From contig CAZXQG010000004.1 in NCBI GenBank assembly GCA_964642725.1, positions 1 to 64,000 of the forward strand: 64,000 nucleotides of DNA, in the 5' to 3' direction. Below are positions 34,079-42,516 of this stretch, one piece after another. Under the pieces are notes generated by a model. That model was not told where the DNA came from, did not search any database, and was given only the letters and a program-made list of their open reading frames with translations. The stretch is from JAGVPT01 sp964642725 (GTDB taxonomy: Bacteria > Bacteroidota > Ignavibacteria > UBA10030 > UBA8401). Position numbers and translations under genes: made by a program. The stretch's first letter is position 1, and each line of letters starts with the position of its first letter.

Positions 34079-35332
34079 ATGTCTAACTATGTAAAGCTCG
34101 TTCCCCCGTTAACCGGACATAAAATTACCGTCAAAGACGGAAAGCTCTCCGTGCCGGACGATCCGGTAATTTGCTTTATCGAAGGGGACGGAACAGGACC
34201 CGACATTTGGCGGGCTTCTCAAAAAGTGTTTGATGCTGCAATCGCGAAAGCGTACGGAGGGAAAAAGAAGATCAGTTGGTTTGAGGTATACGCAGGCGAG
34301 AAAGCTAACGGGGTATACGGTGAAAATACGTGGCTTCACGACGATACGCTCGAGGCTATCAAAGAATACACAATCGCAATCAAGGGGCCGCTCACGACAC
34401 CCGTGGGAAAGGGGATTCGATCCATCAATGTTACACTGCGGCAGATGCTCGATTTATATGTATGCCTGCGCCCCGTCCAATATTTCACCGGCGTCCCGTC
34501 GCCCGTCAAGCATCCCGAGCTTGTGGACATGGTTATCTTTCGGGAAAACACGGAGGATATCTACGCCGGCATCGAATGGAAAGCCGGAACGCCTGAAGCG
34601 CAAAAGGTCATCGCATGGCTTCAAACAGAAATGGGCGTCAAAAAAATACGATTCCCCAAAACTTCGAGCATCGGCATAAAGCCGGTATCGCTGGAAGGGA
34701 CCGAGCGGCTCGTGCGTGCCGCAATAACATACGCAATCGCGAACAAGAGAAAATCGGTTACGCTTGTCCATAAAGGAAATATCATGAAATTCACCGAGGG
34801 TGGATTTCGCGACTGGGGCTACGAACTTGCGAAACGCGAATTCCCGGAGGATGTCGTGTCATGGGAAGATTGCGGCGGAAATCCGCCAGCGGGAAAAATT
34901 TTGATTAAGGATGTCATCGCCGATGCATTCCTGCAGCAGATTCTTACTCGTCCCGCCGAGTATGAAGTGATCGCCACGCTGAACTTGAACGGCGATTACA
35001 TTTCCGACGCACTCGCTGCCCAGGTGGGCGGCATCGGAATTGCCCCCGGCGCAAATATCAATTATCAAAACGGGTTCGCAGTCTTCGAAGCAACCCACGG
35101 CACTGCACCGAAATATGCAGGGATGGACAAGGTCAATCCCGGATCTCTTATTCTCAGCGGAGAGATGATGCTTCGGTATTTGGGATGGACCGAGGCCGCG
35201 GATCTGATCTTAAAGGGGCTGAACAAGGCGATACAAGCGAAGACGGTAACCTACGACTTTGCGCGGCTCATGGAAGGTGCAAAAGAAGTGAAGTGTTCTG
35301 AATTCGGCGAAGCAATCGTGAAGAATATGTAG
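34079..35332 (+). CDS. icd: Isocitrate dehydrogenase (NADP+)
   Basis: 417 residues, the usual length for E. coli-type Icd. It turns isocitrate into 2-oxoglutarate in the TCA cycle. Substrate-binding motifs are visible (GKGIRSINVTLRQ with the regulatory serine region, FRENTEDIYAGIEW, and GDYISDALAAQVGG). The coenzyme loop HGTAPKYAGMDKVNPGS keeps the lysine-tyrosine pair that binds the 2'-phosphate of NADP, so NADP use is predicted. GAAGGAAG lies about five bases before the ATG. Confidence 0.95.
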   Translation: MSNYVKLVPPLTGHKITVKDGKLSVPDDPVICFIEGDGTGPDIWRASQKVFDAAIAKAYGGKKKISWFEVYAGEKANGVYGENTWLHDDTLEAIKEYTIAIKGPLTTPVGKGIRSINVTLRQMLDLYVCLRPVQYFTGVPSPVKHPELVDMVIFRENTEDIYAGIEWKAGTPEAQKVIAWLQTEMGVKKIRFPKTSSIGIKPVSLEGTERLVRAAITYAIANKRKSVTLVHKGNIMKFTEGGFRDWGYELAKREFPEDVVSWEDCGGNPPAGKILIKDVIADAFLQQILTRPAEYEVIATLNLNGDYISDALAAQVGGIGIAPGANINYQNGFAVFEATHGTAPKYAGMDKVNPGSLILSGEMMLRYLGWTEAADLILKGLNKAIQAKTVTYDFARLMEGAKEVKCSEFGEAIVKNM

Positions 35333-35360
35333 AAGCCTTCTCAAAAACTCTGAGTAACTT

Positions 35361-35505
35361 CATTCTGAACAAACAATGCATCATCATTGTCATTCTGAAC
35401 CCCGCCGTTTTTAAGACGGGGTGAAGAATCCATGACAATGACACACCTTGAATCTCCAAAGCTTTCCTGTCATGGATGCTTCGCTCCGCTCAGCATGACA
35501 ATTAC
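35361..35505. repeat. Dispersed repeat (CATTCTGA...GAAGAATCC family)
   Basis: Copies of CATTCTGAAC occur at the left; CCCCGCCG and ACGGGG form a small hairpin; GGTGAAGAATCCATGACAATG and, in inverse, TGTCATGGATGCTTCGCTCC with CAGCATGACA follow. This resembles the widespread GTCATTCTGAGC-type intergenic repeats of bacteria (from memory). It fills most of the space between the convergent icd and dnaG genes. Confidence 0.6.
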
Positions 35506-35597
35506 GGCTGCTTTCTCCATGGAAACCATTTTTGAGATGGCTTCTAATACAGCATGGCAGGTTCGCGTCCTCTTCCAGGATTGAATTGACCTTCACG

Positions 35598-37484
35598 TCA
35601 TTTCTTTGTTTCGGGCGGCCGTATCAATTGTGCGCCGTCGATCTCTTTCAGGGACTTAAAAATTTCCTGATGTCTCTTTAGAAATTGCACCGTTTCTTCT
35701 CCGTTCAACGACGCGTCCTTCATGCGAAGCTGGTTCTCTGCAAGCTCATGTTCCAGGACTTTCTTCTTCATCCTTTTGATCGCCCCCTCCGCCCGCTCCG
35801 ACGTCCTCGTTTCGCTCAGCCGCGCCCCGACTTTATCCCAGCGTGAGCCAAGCTGGTATGGAGTGAATGACAATTCCGAAATAAGTTTTCTGACGGCATC
35901 GCTAGAAGCCTTCGGCATAAGCTGGTGAACGTCCACCGTGCCTTTGCTGTCGAACTCATCGATGAGGATCTCGGCCACTTCTTTCGCCTGAGGATGGGAA
36001 AATTCCTCCGCACGGATATACGAAAAAATAAACGGGATCATTTCTTCCGGCTCCTCGAATGCAACAAGGAGTAATTCTTTTTCCTCAACCGGTATTTCCT
36101 GCTGCGCCGTGACCGCCGTGGCGCTCTTCGTATCTTTGGCGGCTGCCCTTTCACCTCCAACGCGCGGAACCGCAAGGAATCGTTCCGGCACTTTGCGCGT
36201 GAATTTTTCCAATTCTGTGATCAAGGCCGATTCATAGAGCTTGTATTTTTCGGCGACGTCTTTAATGAAGAAGCTCTGCTTCAACGGGTCCTTGATCTTT
36301 GAGATTGTCTGGACAAGGGCCCGCACTGCTTCCGCCTTCCCTTCCGGCGAATCAAGTTTTCCTTCGCGGCGCAATGTGTTGGCTTTGAAATCAACAAAAG
36401 TGACAGCCTTGGAAAGTATCTCCTGAAAACCGTCGGCACCGTTCTTTCTCACGAATGAGTCCGGATCGTCGCCCTGGGGAAGTTCTGCAATCCGAACGTC
36501 CAAATTATTCTCGAGAATGAGATCGACGCCTCGAATCATGGCCGAGACACCTGCAGAATCTGCGTCATAAACGAATGTGACGGTCTTCGTGTACCGCGAA
36601 ATCAACTGAATCTGTTCGACGGTAAGGGCGGTACCGCTCGACGCAACGACATTGCAAATTCCGGATTGAAAAACGGAAATGAGGTCGGCATACCCTTCTA
36701 CTAAAACGACAGAATCTTTCTCCCGAATCGCTTCTTTCGATTGAGACAATCCATAAAGCACTTTGCTTTTGTGGTAGATGGGTGTTTCAGACGAGTTAAT
36801 ATACTTTCCCATCGTGTCATCATCGTATAATTTTCTCGCTCCGAAGGCAATAACTCTTCCCGTCGTCGAAGAAATTGGGAACATTGCCCGTCCTCGAAAA
36901 GCGTCGTAATATCCCCCGTCATCTCGTTTGCGGGCCAATCCCACTTTTTCCAGATACTCCGGCTTTATCCCTTCTTCCCCAGCCTGCTTCACCAGCGCAT
37001 CCCACGCGCGAAGAGAATATCCAAGACCGAAGGCAACGATCGTCTTATCAGAAAATCCTCTCGATTGAAAATACTTCAGCGCGAACGACCCTTCCTCTGT
37101 TTTCATCATATTCCGGTGAAACATTTTCGCGGCGAAAGAACATGCGGAATAGAGCTTTTCGGTCTCACTGGCAGATTGGATCGACTCCTCCGTTCGAACG
37201 ATGGCTATTCCGGCCCGCTCCGCAAGAATTTCGATCGCTTCAACGTACGTCGCCTTCTCCCATTCCATTACAAATTTGATGACATCCCCGCCGCGGCTGC
37301 AGCCGAAACAATAGTACATCCCTTTGTCGGGGCTGACATTAAACGACGGAGTTTTTTCCGAATGGAAAGGGCACAATCCTAGATAACTTTTTCCGCGTTT
37401 CTTCAACTTCACGAACGTGCCGATGTATTCGACGATGTCGGTCGCGGCGCGGATTTCCTGAATTTTGTCGTCGGGGATTCTCAC
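35598..37484 (-). CDS. dnaG: DNA primase
   Basis: 628 residues. The N-terminal CHC2 zinc domain has CPFH (about residue 38) and YYCFGC (about 60). The catalytic core and TOPRIM follow (VVLVEGYADLISVFQ and FVYDADSAGVSAMIRG), then a less conserved C-terminal helicase-binding region. It makes RNA primers at the replication fork. The start codon is GTG with a poor ribosome site; the N-terminus MRIPDDKIQEIRAATDIVE is typical, so the start is accepted. Confidence 0.95.
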   Translation of the reverse strand: MRIPDDKIQEIRAATDIVEYIGTFVKLKKRGKSYLGLCPFHSEKTPSFNVSPDKGMYYCFGCSRGGDVIKFVMEWEKATYVEAIEILAERAGIAIVRTEESIQSASETEKLYSACSFAAKMFHRNMMKTEEGSFALKYFQSRGFSDKTIVAFGLGYSLRAWDALVKQAGEEGIKPEYLEKVGLARKRDDGGYYDAFRGRAMFPISSTTGRVIAFGARKLYDDDTMGKYINSSETPIYHKSKVLYGLSQSKEAIREKDSVVLVEGYADLISVFQSGICNVVASSGTALTVEQIQLISRYTKTVTFVYDADSAGVSAMIRGVDLILENNLDVRIAELPQGDDPDSFVRKNGADGFQEILSKAVTFVDFKANTLRREGKLDSPEGKAEAVRALVQTISKIKDPLKQSFFIKDVAEKYKLYESALITELEKFTRKVPERFLAVPRVGGERAAAKDTKSATAVTAQQEIPVEEKELLLVAFEEPEEMIPFIFSYIRAEEFSHPQAKEVAEILIDEFDSKGTVDVHQLMPKASSDAVRKLISELSFTPYQLGSRWDKVGARLSETRTSERAEGAIKRMKKKVLEHELAENQLRMKDASLNGEETVQFLKRHQEIFKSLKEIDGAQLIRPPETKK

Positions 37485-37560
37485 ACGAAAAATTTAGCCA
37501 AAAGAGAGGTGAGAAACAAGGCAGAGGTGAAAGCTCAAAACCGCAATGCGTGAAGAAAGG

Positions 37561-38265
37561 TCAAAGCTTCTTTTGACTCGGCGTTTTATCCTGCAGTGAT
37601 GAGCTTTTCTGCTCCCCATTTGTTAAATCGCTCTCCGGTCCGGGAGATTTTGACTCTTCCAAACGGTCTTGCTGGTACAATTTAATTGAAAGGTTCACTC
37701 CCCACACGATGGCCCCCAGTGCCGCAAATAATCCAAGGAAGAAAAACAGATTTCCCAGCGGAACTCCCCAATCGAGCATGTCATGGTCGCCGAGAAACGT
37801 CGCCCAATCGTGCTTTACATGGTGCCCGCCAAGAAGGGGTAAAATTCTCGTTTCGGCGTCTCTCATATAAATGCTCACATCGACCATGCTCACGCCGGTG
37901 AAAAACACCGCGACCGGTGCATTGGCGGATTCTTCATGCCACGCAACCAGAAACCATACAAACGGAACGAGCACCTGCATAATCGAACCGCCGAGAATGT
38001 ACATAGTTTCTCCGAATATCCTGAAAAAGAAGTGTCCCGCTTCATGGATGTAGAGAATAATGAGATGGGTAAACCACAGAATTGCCGGAAGATGAAATGT
38101 CGGTGTCGGTTCGTACAGGTTGAACGGAAGAAGGAACCAGACGTAGAGAAGGATCGCGTAACCACAGAGCCGCAGAACGAGTGTTTGTCGTGCCATCGGA
38201 GATTCGGAATGATTGATGTGCCGGCAGAGCTTTAAACATTTCCCTCGGTATTGCGGTTTAGACAT
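37561..38265 (-). CDS. Integral membrane protein with HEAGH motif, putative metalloprotease
   Basis: 234 residues with about four to five transmembrane helices. One helix carries IHEAGHFFF (His74, Glu75, His78), the HExxH zinc-site pattern seen in M50-type intramembrane proteases; a GGS turn follows. An aspartate that could be the third ligand lies in a later loop or helix (LGDHDMLDWG), but the assignment is uncertain. The C-terminal 35 residues are charged and cytoplasmic. The start may instead be the ATG at 38196 (MARQTLV), since the first 23 residues look non-family. It lies beyond the terminator of the aminomutase operon. Confidence 0.65.
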   Translation of the reverse strand: MSKPQYRGKCLKLCRHINHSESPMARQTLVLRLCGYAILLYVWFLLPFNLYEPTPTFHLPAILWFTHLIILYIHEAGHFFFRIFGETMYILGGSIMQVLVPFVWFLVAWHEESANAPVAVFFTGVSMVDVSIYMRDAETRILPLLGGHHVKHDWATFLGDHDMLDWGVPLGNLFFFLGLFAALGAIVWGVNLSIKLYQQDRLEESKSPGPESDLTNGEQKSSSLQDKTPSQKKL

Positions 38266-38280
38266 CTCGAGGGAAGATCA

Positions 38281-38312
38281 AAAACGAAAAGTCCCGCTCG
38301 GGGCGGGACTTT
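38281..38312 (-). terminator. Rho-independent terminator of the aminomutase operon
   Basis: AAAGTCCCGC (38288-38297) pairs perfectly with GCGGGACTTT (38303-38312) across five bases. On the minus strand it is followed by TTTTCGTTTTTGATC. It starts five bases after the lysine 2,3-aminomutase stop codon. Confidence 0.85.
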
Positions 38313-38317
38313 CGGAT

Positions 38318-39475
38318 CTATTTTGATGAAACCTCGGCGCGCGTCGGCTGAGTTTCGTACACCTTTTTTCGCATCGGCTTCGTTCGCTTGCGCATATACC
38401 GTTTTTCGAGCTGTGCCTCGGGCTTTTTCTCGTCTTCTTCGACATCGGGATACTGGTAGATGTCGTACTTGTAGTTTCGGAGAATAATGTTGTTGCCGCT
38501 CCTGCCCAGCACATATTGCGGAAGCAGCGGGATCTTCCCGCCTCCGCCCGGCGCGTCAATAACGAAATGCGGAATCGCAAGTCCGGATGTGTGGCCGCGC
38601 AGTTTGTCCATGATATTCAGGCCGACACTGACGGGCGTCCGGAAATGGTTCGCGCCCTTCGTGATATCCGCCTGGTACAGGTAGTAGGGACGCACTCTCA
38701 TCATCAACAGCTTGCGCATTAATTCCAGCATCACATCCGGGTCGTCGTTGACTCCCTTCATCAGAACCGCTTGGTTCCCGACGGGGATGCCGGCATCGGC
38801 GAGCATTTCGCATGCACGTTTCGCCTCCGTCGTGCATTCCCACGGATGGTTAAAATGCGTGTTCACATAAATCGGGTGATACTTCTTGAGCATCTTACAG
38901 AGCTTCGGCGTGATGCGCTGGGGAAGAACGCACGGCATTTTCGTGCCGAGGCGGATAATCTCGACATGCGGAATCGCCCGGAGCCCGGAAATAATTTTCT
39001 CGAGCATCACGTCCGTCAGCATCAGCGGGTCGCCGCCGGAAAGAATGATGTCGCGTACTTCCGGATGCGCGGCAACATAATCGAGACCGGACTGAATAAA
39101 CTTCATGCTGATTTTACCCGAGTCGCCGACTTTTCTTTTTCGCGTACAAAACCGGCAGTACATCGAACACTGGCTTGTCGTCAAAAACAACACGCGGTCG
39201 GGATAACGGTGAGTAATGCTTGGAACCGGGCTGTCTGCTTCTTCGTTGAGCGGGTCCAGCGGAAAATCGTCGGGCACCAACTCCTGGGCATCGGGAATAC
39301 ATTGCAGCCAGATAGGATCGCCCGGATACCGAATAAGGCTGAGATAGTACGGGTTAATGCGGATATGAAAGAGGGTGTTGAGCTTGTCCGCAAGATCCTT
39401 GTCAAAATTAAACCGTTCCACCAAATCTTTGCCGCTGTCAACACTCGCCCGCAACATTTCCTGCCAGAGTTCCAT
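38318..39475 (-). CDS. kamA: Lysine 2,3-aminomutase-type radical SAM enzyme
   Basis: 385 residues. The radical-SAM cluster motif is CSMYCRFC (Cys103, Cys107, Cys110). The PLP lysine is Lys314 in DAPGGGGKIP. Two aspartates that hold the side-chain amino group of lysine in the clostridial enzyme (Asp293 and Asp330, 44 and 7 residues before the PLP lysine) are both present at the same distances: Asp270 in YLYQADITKG and Asp307. This supports lysine, not glutamate, as substrate, giving beta-lysine. The C-terminal tail is rich in lysine and arginine. The gene is fourth in an operon with two ATP-grasp ligases and a GNAT. Confidence 0.88.
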   Translation of the reverse strand: MELWQEMLRASVDSGKDLVERFNFDKDLADKLNTLFHIRINPYYLSLIRYPGDPIWLQCIPDAQELVPDDFPLDPLNEEADSPVPSITHRYPDRVLFLTTSQCSMYCRFCTRKRKVGDSGKISMKFIQSGLDYVAAHPEVRDIILSGGDPLMLTDVMLEKIISGLRAIPHVEIIRLGTKMPCVLPQRITPKLCKMLKKYHPIYVNTHFNHPWECTTEAKRACEMLADAGIPVGNQAVLMKGVNDDPDVMLELMRKLLMMRVRPYYLYQADITKGANHFRTPVSVGLNIMDKLRGHTSGLAIPHFVIDAPGGGGKIPLLPQYVLGRSGNNIILRNYKYDIYQYPDVEEDEKKPEAQLEKRYMRKRTKPMRKKVYETQPTRAEVSSK

Positions 39476-39496
39476 ATAGAGATTTACCTGATGTGG

Positions 39497-39970
39497 TTAT
39501 AGATATTTTCCGTAGATGATGAGATCATCGCCGGGCTTATAATAATCTTTGATGCATGCCCTTCGCTCAAAGCCTTTGCGTTCATAAAACATGCATGTCT
39601 TTTCATACTTTGGCGTCGATGAAGTTTCGGCGATCAACAACCGGCCGCCTTGCGCGCGAAGATGTCCCTCGACAAACTGGAGAAGTTCAGAACCGACTCC
39701 TGTTCCGTGAACTGCCGGCGAAACTGCAATCCAGTACAAATCGTACGTTCCCTGCGTTGACGGTGTCGGACCGATACACACATAGCCGGCCACTCTCTGT
39801 TCACTGTCGACGTAAGAGAATATTTCATAGTCTTTCTGATGTTCGTCTTCGAGATAAATCTGGATCAGCTCAATCGCGACATCGATTTCTTCTTCGCTGA
39901 AAACATCCGTCGCTCGTAAAAGATTTTCTATCGGCTCTTGATCCTCTCGCTGGAGGGAACGGATGCTCAT
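39497..39970 (-). CDS. GNAT-family N-acetyltransferase
   Basis: 157 residues forming one GNAT fold. The acetyl-CoA-binding motif A is VSPAVHGTGVGSELLQFVE, and the end has FYERKGFERRACIKDYY. It could acetylate the amino acid or peptide made by neighbouring enzymes. The known pair ablA/ablB makes N-epsilon-acetyl-beta-lysine from lysine with an aminomutase and an acetyltransferase, but this protein is shorter than AblB, so that role is only a hypothesis. It lies 21 bases before kamA and 30 bases after the second ATP-grasp gene. Confidence 0.85.
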   Translation of the reverse strand: MSIRSLQREDQEPIENLLRATDVFSEEEIDVAIELIQIYLEDEHQKDYEIFSYVDSEQRVAGYVCIGPTPSTQGTYDLYWIAVSPAVHGTGVGSELLQFVEGHLRAQGGRLLIAETSSTPKYEKTCMFYERKGFERRACIKDYYKPGDDLIIYGKYL

Positions 39971-40000
39971 TGCTGTACTGAAAAATGTAATACGGCGCGT

Positions 40001-41086
40001 CTACGGGTTTCGCTTCAGCGCATATTCGACGATCTTCCCGATCACTTCGTTAAATGAATACCCGTACGTCGTCGTTGAACGGATAAATCCGGCATCGTCC
40101 GAAATATCGGGGTTGGGATTGACTTCAAGGACGTACGGCTTGTTGTTTTTCGTCAGCCGAAAATCAATGCGGGCATAATCCCTGCATCCCATAATGTTGA
40201 ACGACTGCAGCGCAAGATCTTTGATGCGGGCTTCGACAGTCGGCGGCAGGTCGGCCGGACACACGCCTTTTGTTCCCTCGAACTCTATTGACCCATTGAG
40301 CCACTTTGCATCATAGGTAACGATTTTTGGGTAGCCGGAGGGAAGCCCGGAAAAGTCTATTTCAGAAATCGGAAGAACCGTCGGCTTCCCGTTCCCGAGA
40401 ACGGCGACATTCAATTCACGCCCTTCAATATATTCTTCAACAATTGCCGGCTGGTCGTACTGCTGAAAAATGTACCGGACTCGTTTCTTCAACGCGGTCA
40501 GAGAATCGACAACCGAATCGTTGTCGATCCCAACGCTGGCGTCTTCTTTAGCGGGTTTCACGATGAGCGGGAATGCCAGGTCGAAATCATCGGCGATGAT
40601 TTCGTTCATTTGCTTGCAGACAATAAACTTTGCCGTCGGGATGCCGTGGAATGAAAGTATCTCTTTCGTCCGGGCTTTATTCAAACACGTTCCCAACGTA
40701 ACAGTCGGAGAACCTGTGTAGGGGATCTCCAGAATTTCATAAATGCCCGCGACATGCATCTCATGAATCGACTGATCGCCCAAAGACTCGACCAGATTGA
40801 AAATAAGGTCCGGCTTTTCGGTTTTCAAAAATTCCAGCAGTTTTTCAATATTGTTGGACATGTTGAAAATCGATGTCTGGTACCCAAGCTCGGTAAGGGC
40901 AGCTTGAATTTGCTCTCTTTCTTCAACGACGCCTACTTCGGACATGTCCAGCAACCCGTTCGCACGTGCGGTGGCAAGCGCAGCCCCTTCCTGAATCATT
41001 CCTGACTCAGAAATAAACTTTCTCCCCTTCGACGTCTGGATTGTCGGTTGGTTGAAAATAACCGAAACATGTAGCTTCTTTCTCAT
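40001..41086 (-). CDS. D-Ala-D-Ala ligase-like ATP-grasp enzyme 2
   Basis: 361 residues. ATP-grasp features: LIFNLVESLGDQSIHE, GIPYTGS-type segment as EIPYTGSPTVTLGTCLNKA, FPLIVKPAKEDASVGI, IVEEYIEGRELNVAVLG, and RIDFRLTKNNKPYVLEVNPNP with the metal-binding Asp, Glu and Asn. It should join two amino acids or a related carboxylate and amine with ATP. It is not the cell-wall ligase by context, since no mur genes are near. It is a diverged paralog of the gene just upstream, 67 bases away. Confidence 0.82.
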   Translation of the reverse strand: MRKKLHVSVIFNQPTIQTSKGRKFISESGMIQEGAALATARANGLLDMSEVGVVEEREQIQAALTELGYQTSIFNMSNNIEKLLEFLKTEKPDLIFNLVESLGDQSIHEMHVAGIYEILEIPYTGSPTVTLGTCLNKARTKEILSFHGIPTAKFIVCKQMNEIIADDFDLAFPLIVKPAKEDASVGIDNDSVVDSLTALKKRVRYIFQQYDQPAIVEEYIEGRELNVAVLGNGKPTVLPISEIDFSGLPSGYPKIVTYDAKWLNGSIEFEGTKGVCPADLPPTVEARIKDLALQSFNIMGCRDYARIDFRLTKNNKPYVLEVNPNPDISDDAGFIRSTTTYGYSFNEVIGKIVEYALKRNP

Positions 41087-41153
41087 ACTAGAGCTCCGTA
41101 TTTGTGAAATAAGCTTGCCTGCATCTTATTCATTTTCAACGAGTTGGGGAACA

Positions 41154-42230
41154 TCAGAGCAGCCTGTACCGTTTACAAGCTTCGTCCAACACACGATTTA
41201 ACATTTTGTCGTACGACATACCCGCGGCGCGGGCAGCCTTCGGATAACATGAATTATCTTCCGGCTTCGGGAGAATACCGGGAAGAGGATTGATTTCAAT
41301 GATGTTAGGAACTCCGTCTTTATCGAGACGTACATCGATGCGCGACCAGTCACGACATCTCAAAACTTTATAGGCCTCTTTGCAAAGTTTTACGATGGAA
41401 GCGTTGAGGGATGGAGTCGCTTGGGCAGGGCATTCGAAGATATTAAGCGGATTTGACGATTGATCCCAAATCCATTTGGCCTCGAATGAATAGATCGGAT
41501 TAACACCTTCGGGCAAAGAATCGAATTTGATCTCGACAATCGGCAGTACCTGAACGTCATCTCCGTTGCCGAGCATCGCTACCGTGAATTCACGCCCGGA
41601 CAGGAACTCTTCAACGATAACCGGCTCGTTGTACGTCGACAGCACGTTTTCAACCTGAGCTTGCAATTCACTGAGTGTCCGAACGAGCGAAGCGTCGAAG
41701 ATCCCTTTGCTCGACCCTTCGTTCAGCGGCTTTACCATACAAGGAAATTCTGTCCGCAGTGTTGAAAGGTCGGTAAGGGAATATATAACGGAAAATTTTG
41801 CGGTAGGAATCTTATAGTAGGAAAGAATTTCTTTCGCCCGGGACTTGTCCAGACAAACCGCGAGGGTGAGTGCGTCGGAGCCGGAGTAAGGAATGTTCAG
41901 CATCTCAAGCATCGCCGGAATTTGTGCCTCGCGCGAGACACCGTACTGCCCCTCGGCAATATTGAAGACAATCTCCGGACGTCGGCTGCGAAGTTTTGCG
42001 AAAGCATCTTCATCAGCTTCGATCATCGTGACGGAGTGGCGGAGAGCAAGTGCATCGCGGACAGCTGTCACAGTTTCAACCGTGTCCCACTCCGCGTACA
42101 TATCAGCGCTTGTTGTCTTCTCTAGTATTTGCGTGCTGACATCAGTGATGTGCTGACTCGAAGGGTCGACGCCGCCGTCGGCGACATCTGATTCTTCCTT
42201 CTTCATGTTGTAGACGAGAGCTACTTCCAT
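41154..42230 (-). CDS. D-Ala-D-Ala ligase-like ATP-grasp enzyme 1
   Basis: 358 residues, first gene of the operon. Motifs: IVFNIAEGQYGVSREAQIP, NIPYSGSDALTLAVCLDKS, FPCMVKPLNEGSSKGIFD, VIVEEFLSGREFTVAMLGNG and RIDVRLDKDGVPNIIEINPLPG. It is expected to form a peptide-like bond; its substrate is unknown. The pair of ligases with a GNAT and an aminomutase suggests that beta-lysine or a derivative is coupled to another amino acid. A strong promoter lies 85-115 bases upstream. Confidence 0.82.
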   Translation of the reverse strand: MEVALVYNMKKEESDVADGGVDPSSQHITDVSTQILEKTTSADMYAEWDTVETVTAVRDALALRHSVTMIEADEDAFAKLRSRRPEIVFNIAEGQYGVSREAQIPAMLEMLNIPYSGSDALTLAVCLDKSRAKEILSYYKIPTAKFSVIYSLTDLSTLRTEFPCMVKPLNEGSSKGIFDASLVRTLSELQAQVENVLSTYNEPVIVEEFLSGREFTVAMLGNGDDVQVLPIVEIKFDSLPEGVNPIYSFEAKWIWDQSSNPLNIFECPAQATPSLNASIVKLCKEAYKVLRCRDWSRIDVRLDKDGVPNIIEINPLPGILPKPEDNSCYPKAARAAGMSYDKMLNRVLDEACKRYRLL

Positions 42231-42314
42231 TCAGGGGAGTACCAAAAAATTCTTTCGATACCTTTCATGCTAGTGGCTGATGCGTTAGCTTTGTTCTTCG
42301 TCCAACTCCTGATA

Positions 42315-42344
42315 CAAATATAATGTTTTTAGACACGTTGTCAA
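42315..42344 (-). promoter_or_regulatory. Promoter of the ATP-grasp/aminomutase operon
   Basis: On the minus strand TTGACA is followed by 16 bases and then TATATTTG. The second part is a perfect TAnnTTTG Bacteroidota -7 element and also fits a sigma-70 -10 (TATATT); the first is a perfect -35 hexamer. It directs transcription towards the ATP-grasp gene at 42230. Confidence 0.65.
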
Positions 42345-42516
42345 GAAGAAAGTGGCTTTTTCCTTAGGAATCGCAGTCGTGGTTGTCAGAGTGGCAGAGT
42401 CTTTGCCGGAAGGTTCCATCGTCGGAAATAGAAACGCTGTACGGATTTTTTTTTAGATACTCTGGAAAAATATTTCGAAGAAATTATTTCTGATGGAAGA
42501 TATTTGGGTCGGGCCG

